Shown here one piece after another: positions 25,886 to 34,260 of a stretch of 47,913 nucleotides of DNA. Where the stretch lies: the NCBI GenBank assembly GCA_035495815.1, contig DATJFH010000188.1:1-47913 (forward strand), written 5' to 3'. A program made the position numbers and the translations under genes. This DNA comes from DATJFH01 sp035495815. GTDB taxonomy: Bacteria > Acidobacteriota > Terriglobia > Bryobacterales > Bryobacteraceae. The notes under the pieces are model-generated. The model was not told where the DNA came from. It saw only the letters and a program-made list of their open reading frames with translations, and searched no databases. Every line of letters begins with the position of its first letter. Positions within the stretch are counted from its first letter, which is position 1.

Positions 25886-26000
25886 CCCTTCCGGCGTTGG
25901 CGCAATACCTGCGGGTTGCACGACAACCTGTTTGCAAATGGCCCGCCCCGCAGCCCGCTGCCTGATACAATGGCCGTTAAGGCAGGAGCCGAACCTCATC

Positions 26001-27389
26001 ATGAGAACCGAATGGGTGGAAAAACGAACCAACGATCCGATCCGGACCCAGATGCACTACGCCCGGAAAGGCGTCCTCACCGAGGAGATGAGCTACGTAG
26101 CCCGGCGTGAAAAGCTGGCCCCCGAGGCGATCCGGTCCGAGGTCGCCCGCGGCCGCATGATCATTCCCGCCAACATCCATCACTCGCGGCTCGAGCCGAT
26201 GTGCATCGGCGTCGCCTCCAGTTGCAAAATCAACTCCAACATCGGAAATTCGGCCACCACGTCCAACATCGCCGAGGAGCTGGAAAAGCTTCATTACTCC
26301 GTCAAATTCGGAGCCGATACCGTCATGGACCTCTCCACCGGCGGCGACATCCCGCGCATCCGCCAGGCCATCATCGACGCCTCGCCGATTCCCATCGGCA
26401 CCGTCCCCATCTACGAAGCGCTCAGCCGCGTGCGCCGCGTCGAGGACCTCTCCCGCCAGGTGATGCTCGAAGTCATCGAGGAGCAGGCCGAGCAGGGCGT
26501 CGATTACATGACGATCCACGCCGGCGTGCTCGTCCAGTACGTTCCGCTCACCACCCGGCGGATCACCGGCATCGTCAGCCGCGGCGGCTCCATCCTCGCC
26601 GAGTGGATGGTCAAGAACCACAAGCAGAACATGCTCTACGAATGCTTCGAGGATATCTGCAAAATCTTCCAGAAGCACGACGTCAGCTTCTCCCTCGGCG
26701 ATGGCCTCCGTCCCGGCTGTATCGCCGACGCCAGCGACGAAGCCCAGTTCGCCGAATTGAAAACGCTCGGGGAATTGACCAAAAAGGCCTGGGAATACGA
26801 CGTTCAGGTGATGATCGAAGGCCCCGGCCACATCCCCCTCGACCAGATCCAGATGCAGGTGGAGAAGGAGAACGAGCTCTGTTACGAAGCCCCGTTCTAC
26901 ACCCTCGGTCCCCTGGTTACCGACATCGCGCCCGGCTACGATCACATCACCTCCGCCATCGGCGCCGCCATGATCGGGTGGTACGGCGCGTCCATGCTTT
27001 GCTACGTCACCCCGAAGGAGCATCTCGGCCTTCCCGACAAGGACGATGTGCGCGCCGGTATCATCGCCTACAAGATCGCCGCCCATGCCGCCGACCTGGC
27101 CCGCCACCGGCCCGGCGCCCGCGACCGTGACGACGCCTTGTCCCGCGCTCGTTTCACCTTCGATTGGAAGAAGCAGTTCGCCCTGTCTCTCGATCCCGAG
27201 ATGGCCGAATCGATGCACGATGAAACCCTTCCCGAGGAGGGATTCAAAGACGCGCATTTCTGCTCCATGTGCGGACCCAAGTTCTGCTCGATGAATATTT
27301 CCTCGAAGGTGCAGGAATTCACCGCCGCCGACGCGGAAGCGGTTCTGAGCGGAAAGCCCCCGGTGCAGGAGATCGTACAAATCGGGTAG
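26001..27389 (+). CDS. thiC: Phosphomethylpyrimidine synthase
   Basis: A 462-residue radical SAM enzyme that rearranges aminoimidazole ribotide to HMP-phosphate for thiamine synthesis in the cytoplasm. The C-terminal cluster motif CX2CX4C is present as Cys421, Cys424 and Cys429 in FCSMCGPKFC. Family stretches include NIHHSRLEP, DTVMDLSTGGDIP and GLRPGCIADASDEAQ. Start ATG at 26001; a longer frame from 25932 is not supported. The 115 bases upstream carry a weak TACAAT and no recognisable TPP riboswitch, which is unusual because thiC is the commonest riboswitch-controlled gene. The BON-domain gene follows after eight bases. Confidence 0.96.
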   Translation: MRTEWVEKRTNDPIRTQMHYARKGVLTEEMSYVARREKLAPEAIRSEVARGRMIIPANIHHSRLEPMCIGVASSCKINSNIGNSATTSNIAEELEKLHYSVKFGADTVMDLSTGGDIPRIRQAIIDASPIPIGTVPIYEALSRVRRVEDLSRQVMLEVIEEQAEQGVDYMTIHAGVLVQYVPLTTRRITGIVSRGGSILAEWMVKNHKQNMLYECFEDICKIFQKHDVSFSLGDGLRPGCIADASDEAQFAELKTLGELTKKAWEYDVQVMIEGPGHIPLDQIQMQVEKENELCYEAPFYTLGPLVTDIAPGYDHITSAIGAAMIGWYGASMLCYVTPKEHLGLPDKDDVRAGIIAYKIAAHAADLARHRPGARDRDDALSRARFTFDWKKQFALSLDPEMAESMHDETLPEEGFKDAHFCSMCGPKFCSMNISSKVQEFTAADAEAVLSGKPPVQEIVQIG

Positions 27390-27397
27390 GAGGTTCG

Positions 27398-27916
27398 ATG
27401 AAACGCTTGTCAGCAGCCGCCGTTGTTCTGGCGGTCTCGATCGGCCTGGTCTTCGCCCAGAGCCATCGCGGCCAGGATCGAATCGTCAGGGAGGTGCGCC
27501 ACGAGCTGGTCATGCTTCCCTACTACAACGTCTTCGACAATCTTTCTTTCAAGGTGGAGGGCTCCACCGTGACCCTCCTCGGCCAGGTCACCCGTCCCAC
27601 GCTCAAGGCGGATGCGGAGAGGGTGGTCAAAGGCATCGAGGGAGTGGAGAAGGTCGTCAATCAGGTGGAAGTTCTGCCCGTTTCGCCCAATGACGACCGC
27701 ATCCGCACCACCGTGTACCGCGCCATCTACAGCCAGCCCAGCCTTCAGCGATATGGACTGCAAGCCGTCCCCCCGATCCACATCATCGTGAAAAACGGAA
27801 ACGTCGCGCTCGAAGGGATCGTGGCCAGCGCCGCCGATAAGGATATGGCCAACATCCAGGCCAAGAGCGTCCCCGGCGTGTTCGGCGTGACCAACAACCT
27901 GAGAGTCGAAAAGTAA
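27398..27916 (+). CDS. Exported BON-domain protein (two BON repeats)
   Basis: A 172-residue periplasmic or envelope protein. A signal peptide (MKRLSAAAVVLAVSIGLVFAQ) is followed by two BON domains, about 30-98 (LSFKVEGSTVTLLGQVTRP ... VEKVVNQVEV) and 105-172 (IHIIVKNGNVALEGIVAS ... VFGVTNNLRV). BON domains bind phospholipid surfaces, as in OsmY. A strong AGGAGG precedes the ATG at 27398, so the gene should be translated well; it lies eight bases after thiC and may share its transcript, although no functional link is known. Confidence 0.88.
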   Translation: MKRLSAAAVVLAVSIGLVFAQSHRGQDRIVREVRHELVMLPYYNVFDNLSFKVEGSTVTLLGQVTRPTLKADAERVVKGIEGVEKVVNQVEVLPVSPNDDRIRTTVYRAIYSQPSLQRYGLQAVPPIHIIVKNGNVALEGIVASAADKDMANIQAKSVPGVFGVTNNLRVEK

Positions 27917-27940
27917 ACAGCGGCGCCGACGCGACATTAC

Positions 27941-27957
27941 CGGCCGTCGGTCGGCCG
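27941..27957 (+). terminator. Hairpin after the BON gene
   Basis: CGGCCG, a five-base loop (TCGGT) and CGGCCG lie 25 bases after the BON stop. No T-tract follows. The remaining 217 bases up to the convergent receptor-3 stop hold nothing I can identify. Confidence 0.3.
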
Positions 27958-28174
27958 CCAAGGCAACCGGGATTGGAATTCATCACAATCCGACACATTC
28001 ATCGCCAGGGTCCAGATCGTCGCCCGCTGCCGGTCACGCCGGAATCATTCCGTTATTGCCAATCAATGCCGCCGTTTACAGCACATCACGGCGGCTGGCC
28101 CCGAAGGTACCTGCTATTTTGAAAGCGACAGGAAGGGCTGCAATCGGCTTTGCTCGTCGGAAAATTCGCGCCGC

Positions 28175-31100
28175 TCAGAATCTCAGTTTCAACGCGAATT
28201 GGATCACCCTGGCCGACTCGCCGGTATCCACGATGCTCTGGGTGCTCGACGGCGCCACCGTCGCGCAGCAGGTCTGCCCGAACAGCGTCGACCGGAAGCT
28301 GTAGGAGCTCGAAGAAGAATCCCGCGGATTGTCCAGGTTCGGGTGATTCAACGCGTTGAAGATTTCCGCCCGTAGCTGCAGCTTCAGGCGCTCGGTCAGG
28401 GTGAAGATCCGGGCAATGCCCAGGTCCACGTTCCAGTATCCCGGCGCTGTAAAGATGTTGCGTCCGGCCCCGTCGCTGCCGGGCGCCGGAATCGCGAAGC
28501 CGGTGACCTTGCTGAAGTACACCGGACCCACCACGCCCGGAACGTCCGTCAGCTTCACCTCCGGCTTGGGGCCGATGATGTCCGCCCGCGATTCATGGGA
28601 CGCGTTGGACGTCCGCACCCCGCTCCGCACGCTGAACGGCTCGCCGGACATCACCGTTGCGATGCCGTTGATGCTCCATCCCTGCACCACCTGGTTCACC
28701 ACCGCCGGCGAGGTTGAGCCGAATCGCTTCCCCTTGCCGAACGGCAGGTCGTAAATCCACGTGCTGGTCAGCGCGTGCGTGCGGTCGAAATCCGAGCGGC
28801 CCCGCTCCAGACGCCAGTTGCGGATGTCGGTCGGCGTCCGCGCGTTGGTGGCGCTCAATCCGCCCCCTGAGCTGGAAGCGATCGGATCCACCGACTGGTC
28901 GTCGATCGATTTTGCGAAAGTGTACGCCAGCCCGAACAGCAGGCCGTCCGAGAATCGTTTCCGCAAGGTGAGCTGCATGCTGTGATAGTAGGAGTCGCCG
29001 CCTGAATCCATGTAGGTAATGGTTCCGAACTGCTGGTTGGGACGCAGGCGACCGGCCAGCGTGTTCTGCTCGATCCGTCCGGCGAACGTTCCGGCGGCGT
29101 TGAGATTCAGATCTCCCGCCGTGGTCGTGGAGTTCACGAACGCGCTGGTCACCAGGCCCGAGGTGACGATCGGAACCGCCGTCCCGGCTGCTCCCGCCGG
29201 GCATCCGCTGCCGTCCGCGCTGCAGCCCCTGGCAATATTGCTCTGCATCGCCAGGAAGGACGGCAGAATCGGATCCGAGTTGATCTGGTTCACGTCATAA
29301 CCGCGATAGAGCCGCGTGCCGCGCCGGGCCACGTAGGCGATCTGTCCGATGAACGATCCCGGCAGCTCGTGCTGGACCGTGAAATTCCACTGGTGCACGG
29401 TGGGGACTTTCAGGTTCGGATCGAGCGCGGCCACGGCCGGCGCCCCGGTGGACAAAACCGGTTGCGGCTTTAGAAAATTCGAAGGCTTGAGCGCGGGCGC
29501 CGGCAGCTCGGAGGGGAACCCTTGCGAGATACGCACGTTCGGAACCGGCGGACACCCCGGCGTAACCGCGCCGCCCGGAACCGCCGAGCAGGTGATCGTC
29601 AGACCCGGGACGCTGCCGGCCACCGCCGTGATCTGAAACGACGAGATGGTGTCGAACGCCATCGCGTAGCCCGTGCGGATGACCGTGCGTTGGCGCCTGC
29701 CCGGACTCCACGTCAGGCCCAGCCGTGGACCCACCGCATTCAGATTCCTGCGATCGATCCAGCTGTCGGCCCTCACGAACGTGACCGGCCCCTGCGATCC
29801 GTCGATGGACCTGTCCGGCACGTACACCCGTCCGGCGGCCTCGGTCGGCCGGGCGTTGAACTCCCAGCGCAGGCCGGCGTTGACCGTGATGTTGCGCGCC
29901 GCCTTCCATTCGTCCTGCACGTAAAAGTTGTACTGCTTCCGCCGAATGCCCTGGTTCCACAGCGTCACGCTGTCGCCCGAGCGGAAGGGAAGGAACGCGT
30001 CGTGCGCCAGGTCTCCGAGGAAGGTCTGGGTGAGCCGGGCCGGAATGCCGAGCAGGTCGTTGATGGTCCCCTGCAGGCGCGTGTTGTCCGTCGAGTTGAT
30101 CCCCGCGGCGCTGGCGGTGGCTATCGGCGGTGTTCCGAATCCGGCCGGCTGCCGCACCGCGCGGTCGAAGGTCAGCAGCGGCGTCACCGTGGCCGCGCCG
30201 GGCGCCCCGCGACGGTCGTCATGCCGGTAGAAGCGGAAATTGAATCCGGTCTTGAAGCTGTGCGCGCTCCTGACGATGCTCAGGTTGTCGAGGATCTGCG
30301 GCGTGGTGATGATCCGCTGCGTCCGCGGCACGTTCCGGTACGGCGAGTCGATGTTGTTGAACCCCGTCCCCTGTGGCCTCGCATAAGGCGCCACAGTGAG
30401 AAAATCCGGATTCGCTTCGCCTTGGGTGAACAGATAATTGAAGCGCGACAAGCCCACCGTCAGCTCGTTGACGATGCGCGAGGTCACCACGCGCCGGTAA
30501 CTGACCGCCAGGTTGTTGCTGGTCCGGAACACCTCGCCCAACGGAGGGAAGCCCGGAAACAGGACCGGCCGATTGTTGTTCGGATCGCCTCCCAGCGTGT
30601 TGTTCGCCCCCTGCAGGTAGCGGCCGAAGATCGTGTTGCTGGCGTTGAAAATGTGGTCGACGCGGCCCATATAGGTCGCGCCGCGCTTGCGTACCGGCGG
30701 ATTCCACAGGTATCCCGCGGTGTTGAGGCCGTCGCCGACGGAATAGCTGTTGGCCGTGGGCATGGCATGCAGCAGTTTGCCGATGGTCGGATCCATGCCG
30801 ATCCGCTGGGGGTCGGCGGCGAATACATCGAAGCCGGCCACACAGTTGAGGTCGGTAGCGCTGCCGCAGTTCCGCACGCCTGGACGCAGCGCGCCCGTGA
30901 ATGCGTCCACCAGCAGCGGTGTGTTCCGCGTGATGGTCTGCCCGCCCAGCACGAACGGCGCGGCCGGATTCGCCCGGAAATACCGGAAATTCCCGTTCAA
31001 CGCCTCCGGCGTGTAAACCAGCGGCACGCCCGTGTAGACCTGGTCGACCGGTTGCGCGAAATGGATGCGCTGGTCCTGCCAGCTTCCGAAGAAGAAGGTG

Positions 31101-31972
31101 CGGTTCCTGCGGATCGGACCTCCCAGCTCGAAGCCGTACTGGTGGAGCTTGATGTCCGGCTTGGGCGTGCCCAGCGCGTTGGCGAAAAACTCGTTGGTGT
31201 TGAGCGCCGTATTGCGGAAGAACTCGTAGACGGTTCCGCGCAGCCGGTTGGTCCCCGCTCGCGTGGCCACCGAAACCGACGCCCCGCTGTTGCGCCCCTG
31301 CTCGGCGGTCGCGTTGCTGGTGGTGACCCGGTACTCCTGCACGTTGTCGGGAGTGAGCCGGTAAATGTTGTTCACCGGATTCGGAACGCTGGACTCGTTG
31401 GCGTCGATTCCGTCGATGGTGGTGTTGGACGACATGTCCCGCGAGCCGTTGACGTGGATTCCCGTGCCGGCCGCGCCGTTCGAGCGCTGCACTACCCCGG
31501 GCTCGAGCACCAGCAGCGCCAGCGGATTGCGGCCGTTGAGCGGCATCTCCACGATCTGCGTCTGCGACACCACGTTGCTGACCGATGCGTCGCTGGTCTG
31601 GAGCGTCTCCAGGCTGGCGTCGACGCTGACCACTTCGGCCGCTTCGCCGACTTCGAGGATCAGGTCGATCGAAAGCGTCGCGCCCACGCTGAGCGTGTTT
31701 TTCGGCTTGCGCGTGGTCTTGAATCCCTTCAACTCCGCGCTGACCGTATAGCTGCCGACCGGGAGGGCGGGAAACGAATAGAGCCCGGCGTCGTTGCTGG
31801 TCTGGATGCCCAGGACGCCGGTTTCGTCGTTGGCGCAGCGCACGGTGGCCCCCGGGACGACGGCGCCGGTCGAATCGTGTACCACGCCCGAGATCGTGGA
31901 GCTGGAAGTCTGGCCGGTCAAGGCGGGCACGGCAAGGAGACACAAGACCCAGGAACGCGAGCGCGCGAACAT
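28175..31972 (-). CDS. Oar-like TonB-dependent receptor 3
   Basis: A 1265-residue outer-membrane receptor, the longest of the three here. It has a signal peptide (MFARSRSWVLCLLAVPALTGQ), a carboxypeptidase-regulatory-like domain (about 26-115, SGVVHDSTGAVVPGATV), a plug (MPLNGRNPLALLVLEPGV, TIDGIDANESSVPN, SVATRAGTNRLRGTVYEF) and a barrel ending in ALKLRF. It starts 36 bases after the pgsA stop on the same strand. A TATGAT ends six bases before the ATG and there is no ribosome-binding site, so a leaderless transcript separate from pgsA is possible. The ligand is unknown. Confidence 0.92.
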   Translation of the reverse strand: MFARSRSWVLCLLAVPALTGQTSSSTISGVVHDSTGAVVPGATVRCANDETGVLGIQTSNDAGLYSFPALPVGSYTVSAELKGFKTTRKPKNTLSVGATLSIDLILEVGEAAEVVSVDASLETLQTSDASVSNVVSQTQIVEMPLNGRNPLALLVLEPGVVQRSNGAAGTGIHVNGSRDMSSNTTIDGIDANESSVPNPVNNIYRLTPDNVQEYRVTTSNATAEQGRNSGASVSVATRAGTNRLRGTVYEFFRNTALNTNEFFANALGTPKPDIKLHQYGFELGGPIRRNRTFFFGSWQDQRIHFAQPVDQVYTGVPLVYTPEALNGNFRYFRANPAAPFVLGGQTITRNTPLLVDAFTGALRPGVRNCGSATDLNCVAGFDVFAADPQRIGMDPTIGKLLHAMPTANSYSVGDGLNTAGYLWNPPVRKRGATYMGRVDHIFNASNTIFGRYLQGANNTLGGDPNNNRPVLFPGFPPLGEVFRTSNNLAVSYRRVVTSRIVNELTVGLSRFNYLFTQGEANPDFLTVAPYARPQGTGFNNIDSPYRNVPRTQRIITTPQILDNLSIVRSAHSFKTGFNFRFYRHDDRRGAPGAATVTPLLTFDRAVRQPAGFGTPPIATASAAGINSTDNTRLQGTINDLLGIPARLTQTFLGDLAHDAFLPFRSGDSVTLWNQGIRRKQYNFYVQDEWKAARNITVNAGLRWEFNARPTEAAGRVYVPDRSIDGSQGPVTFVRADSWIDRRNLNAVGPRLGLTWSPGRRQRTVIRTGYAMAFDTISSFQITAVAGSVPGLTITCSAVPGGAVTPGCPPVPNVRISQGFPSELPAPALKPSNFLKPQPVLSTGAPAVAALDPNLKVPTVHQWNFTVQHELPGSFIGQIAYVARRGTRLYRGYDVNQINSDPILPSFLAMQSNIARGCSADGSGCPAGAAGTAVPIVTSGLVTSAFVNSTTTAGDLNLNAAGTFAGRIEQNTLAGRLRPNQQFGTITYMDSGGDSYYHSMQLTLRKRFSDGLLFGLAYTFAKSIDDQSVDPIASSSGGGLSATNARTPTDIRNWRLERGRSDFDRTHALTSTWIYDLPFGKGKRFGSTSPAVVNQVVQGWSINGIATVMSGEPFSVRSGVRTSNASHESRADIIGPKPEVKLTDVPGVVGPVYFSKVTGFAIPAPGSDGAGRNIFTAPGYWNVDLGIARIFTLTERLKLQLRAEIFNALNHPNLDNPRDSSSSSYSFRSTLFGQTCCATVAPSSTQSIVDTGESARVIQFALKLRF

Positions 31973-31978
31973 TGGCGA

Positions 31979-31984
31979 ATCATA
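31979..31984 (-). promoter_or_regulatory. -10 element (TATGAT) next to the receptor-3 start
   Basis: TATGAT on the minus strand ends six bases before the ATG at 31972, in the gap after pgsA. No convincing -35 is present. The spacing would put the transcript start at or within a base of the ATG. Confidence 0.35.
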
Positions 31985-32008
31985 ACAAAACTGGTCCGGA
32001 GGCGGCGG

Positions 32009-32611
32009 TCATCGCGGCGGCCGGTCGACCCTCGGAGCCGACCGCCGGAGCGTGATCCACAGATAATGGCATCCGCTGAAGGCCGTCAGGACCGCTACGG
32101 GCCAGACGCCGGCCCGGGCCGGGACAGCGGCAAAGGAACCGGGAGCCGCGTTGCCGATCATGACCGCCAGGGAAAAGGCAATCTGCAGAAACGTGCTGGC
32201 CTTGCCCCACGCGCTGGGCGGGAAATCCCGCATCTTCCAAAACAGAATGGCCGCGCCCGCGCCCGCCAGGATCAGGAGGTCGCGCGCCAGAATCTCGATC
32301 ACCAGCCACAGCGGAACACTCGAGATGGCGCCCAGGGCGATATAGACACAGCTCAGAAACAGCTTGTCGACAATCGGATCGAAGTACGCCCCGGCGGCCG
32401 TCGCCATCCCGAAACGCCGCGCCAGCGCGCCGTCGATCGCATCGGTGAGCCCGGCGGCCAGCACGATCCACAGGGCGCGCCCGTGTTCCCCGCGCAGGAT
32501 CGCGGCCACCGCGAAGGGGATGCACACCAGCCGCAGCAGCGTGAAAAGGTTCGCCGGATTGAGCCAGCCGGGCACAATCCAGCTTACAGCGGAACGGGTC
32601 AACGCTTTCAT
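32009..32611 (-). CDS. pgsA: CDP-alcohol phosphatidyltransferase, probably phosphatidylglycerophosphate synthase
   Basis: A 200-residue inner-membrane enzyme. The CDP-alcohol phosphotransferase motif D-G-x2-A-R-x8-G-x3-D-x3-D is complete (Asp60-Gly61, Ala64-Arg65, Gly74, Asp78, Asp82), and the N-terminus NPANLFTLLRLVCIPF is typical of PgsA. About five or six hydrophobic segments follow. It should make phosphatidylglycerophosphate from CDP-diacylglycerol and glycerol 3-phosphate; a cardiolipin synthase of the same fold is the alternative. ATG at 32611 after AAAGGGG. Divergent from infC, with overlapping promoter candidates. Confidence 0.85.
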   Translation of the reverse strand: MKALTRSAVSWIVPGWLNPANLFTLLRLVCIPFAVAAILRGEHGRALWIVLAAGLTDAIDGALARRFGMATAAGAYFDPIVDKLFLSCVYIALGAISSVPLWLVIEILARDLLILAGAGAAILFWKMRDFPPSAWGKASTFLQIAFSLAVMIGNAAPGSFAAVPARAGVWPVAVLTAFSGCHYLWITLRRSAPRVDRPPR

Positions 32612-32616
32612 CCCCT

Positions 32617-32646
32617 TTGACTTTCTTCGGGACCTGTGATCATATA
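32617..32646 (+). promoter_or_regulatory. Promoter candidate for infC
   Basis: TTGACT (32617-32622), an 18-base spacer and CATATA (32641-32646) precede infC. The leader would be about 30 bases and has no clear Shine-Dalgarno sequence. Confidence 0.5.
32639..32644 (-). promoter_or_regulatory. -10 candidate for pgsA, overlapping the infC -10
   Basis: TATGAT on the minus strand (plus-strand ATCATA) shares four bases with the infC -10. The predicted pgsA leader is about 20 bases and contains its AAAGGGG ribosome-binding site. No good -35 is seen. Confidence 0.35.
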
Positions 32647-32683
32647 AGAAGCAATAATGGACGGATCTTATCTCAGCTAGCTC

Positions 32684-33238
32684 ATGACTCCAGGCAGAAA
32701 GTTTCCCCCGCGCAAGCAGACTCGTAGAGAAAACGTAAATGAGACCATCCGGGCGCGCGAAGTCCGGGCTGTTTTCCCCGACGGAGAAACCGAGATCATG
32801 CCCACCGCGGCCGCTTTGCGGAAGGCGCAGGACATGGGCCTCGATCTGGTCCTGATTGCGCCCACGGCGGTTCCGCCCGTGGCCAAGGCCATCGATTACG
32901 GCCACTATCAGTACGAGCAGAAAAAGAAGCAGCACGAAGCCAAAAAGAAGCAGCATGTCGTTCAGGTGAAGGAGCTGAAATTCCGGCCCAATACCGACGA
33001 TCACGATTACGAATTCAAGAAAAACCACGCCATCCGCTTTCTGAAAGAGGGAAACCGGGTCAAGGCCGTGGTTCAGTTCAGGGGACGGGAGATCGCTCAC
33101 TCGGAACTGGGAAAGAAGCTGCTCATCCGCTTCGCGGAAGACCTTGCTCAATTCGGCGCAGTGGAGTCTTCACCACGGATGGAAGGCCGGAACGCCCACA
33201 TTCTGATCAGCCCGAGTAAATCGGGTAAGAGCGCCTGA
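32684..33238 (+). CDS. infC: Translation initiation factor IF-3
   Basis: A 184-residue IF-3, which binds the 30S subunit and checks start-codon choice. The N-terminal domain (NETIRAREVRAVFPDG, ALRKAQDMGLDLVLIAP, VAKAIDYGHYQYEQKKK), the lysine-rich linker and the C-terminal domain (VQVKELKFRPNTDDHDYEFKK to the end) are all present. The first in-frame start after an upstream TAG is the ATG at 32684; IF-3 genes often use AUU instead. The usual downstream partners rpmI and rplT are absent; an ExeA-type ATPase gene follows after 99 bases. Confidence 0.97.
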   Translation: MTPGRKFPPRKQTRRENVNETIRAREVRAVFPDGETEIMPTAAALRKAQDMGLDLVLIAPTAVPPVAKAIDYGHYQYEQKKKQHEAKKKQHVVQVKELKFRPNTDDHDYEFKKNHAIRFLKEGNRVKAVVQFRGREIAHSELGKKLLIRFAEDLAQFGAVESSPRMEGRNAHILISPSKSGKSA

Positions 33239-33277
33239 TAGAGTCATCCCTCCACCAGCCGAGACTTTTTCCGGGCT

Positions 33278-33299
33278 CCAGTACTGGGTATGCTAAAAT
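33278..33299 (+). promoter_or_regulatory. Palindrome and extended -10 upstream of the ExeA-type ATPase
   Basis: A perfect ten-base palindrome (CCAGTACTGG, 33278-33287) lies just upstream of TGCTAAAAT (33291-33299), an extended -10 of the TGnTANNNT form. There is no good -35, which extended -10 promoters do not require. The palindrome would sit in the spacer, where a repressor could act. Confidence 0.45.
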
Positions 33300-33337
33300 A
33301 ACGCTGGTATCCTGTTCCTGGTTTCGCCGCCACAACA

Positions 33338-34225
33338 ATGTACAATGCCTTTTTCGGCCTAAAAGAGAATCCGTTCAACCTCAGCCCCGACCCGAGTTTT
33401 TTGTACAGGAGCGCCCAGCACGAAGAGGCTCTGGCCAATCTCATCTACGGCGTGCAGAGCCGGAAGGGATTCATCGTACTGTCAGGAGAGGTGGGCACCG
33501 GCAAATCCACGATGCTGGAGTGCCTGCGCAACTTTCTGGCCGCCCAGCAGGTGGAATTCGCCTACGTCTTCAACTCCCGGCTGACGGTCGAGCAGTTCTT
33601 CGACATGATCGCCTACGATTTCGACCTCAAGTGCAATCGTGGATCGAAGACGGACATTCTGTTCGCGATGAACGAATTTCTGATCTACAGGAACAACGCG
33701 GGTCGAACCACGGCGCTGATCGTGGATGAGGCGCAGAATCTGGATTGGGAGATCCTGGAGGAAATCCGCCTGCTTGGGAACCTGGAGAACCCGCGCGGGA
33801 AGCTGCTCCAGATTATCCTGGCCGGCCAGCCGGAGCTCGATCGAAAGCTGGACGCCCCGGACTACCGGCAGTTGAAGCAGCGGGTGGCGCTGCGCTGTTC
33901 CCTCTACCCCTTCAAAGAGCATGAAACGATCGAGTACATCTGCTCCCGCCTGGCGAAAGCGGGGATGGCCGAGCAGACCGTATTTCCTCCGGAACTGCTG
34001 TCGGAGATCCATTACCGGACGCAGGGCATACCCCGCGTCATCAATGCGGTTTGCGACAACCTTCTGTTGACGGCGTTCGCTTCGGAAACGAAGGTGGCCA
34101 CTCTGGAGTTTCTGGAAGAGGTGAGCGCGGACCTCCGGCTGGAATGGCCGAGCCGTCGTCCGTACCGCCCGCAGTCGGAATTCTCCGGCGGCAGCCACGA
34201 GCCTCACTACTCCCGCACCAAGTAG
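33338..34225 (+). CDS. ExeA/GspA-type AAA ATPase
   Basis: A 295-residue ATPase of the ExeA family. It begins with the family start YNAFFGLKENPFNLSPDP, then Walker A SGEVGTGKST (49-58), Walker B ALIVDEAQ (Asp130, Glu131), and a C-terminal lid with RTQGIPRVINAVCDN. Family members help assemble the type II secretion secretin through peptidoglycan, or act with exosortase and type IV pilus systems. This copy has no peptidoglycan-binding domain or transmembrane helix, so it is the ATPase core only. It stands alone between infC and a peptidase; the secretion genes must be elsewhere. The prepilin peptidase 6 kb away belongs to the same kind of system. Confidence 0.88.
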   Translation: MYNAFFGLKENPFNLSPDPSFLYRSAQHEEALANLIYGVQSRKGFIVLSGEVGTGKSTMLECLRNFLAAQQVEFAYVFNSRLTVEQFFDMIAYDFDLKCNRGSKTDILFAMNEFLIYRNNAGRTTALIVDEAQNLDWEILEEIRLLGNLENPRGKLLQIILAGQPELDRKLDAPDYRQLKQRVALRCSLYPFKEHETIEYICSRLAKAGMAEQTVFPPELLSEIHYRTQGIPRVINAVCDNLLLTAFASETKVATLEFLEEVSADLRLEWPSRRPYRPQSEFSGGSHEPHYSRTK

Positions 34226-34260
34226 GATTCCCCGGGGGCCATGCTACGATTGGGCCAGAA

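Noticed and set aside
25886..26000. TPP riboswitch before thiC
   Set aside because: GCCTGATACAATGGCC looks a little like the 3' thi-box, but CTGAGA and the other conserved parts are missing.
28056..28304. Small plus-strand frame between the BON gene and receptor 3
   Set aside because: No ribosome-binding site or family similarity, and it runs into the receptor gene antisense.
29522..32620. 1032-codon open frame on the plus strand opposite receptor 3 and pgsA
   Set aside because: Low-complexity Arg/Val/Pro-rich product antisense to two well-supported genes; produced by GC-rich codon use.
32612..33151. N-terminal extension of pgsA across infC
   Set aside because: It is antisense to infC; the family start and a ribosome-binding site are at 32611.
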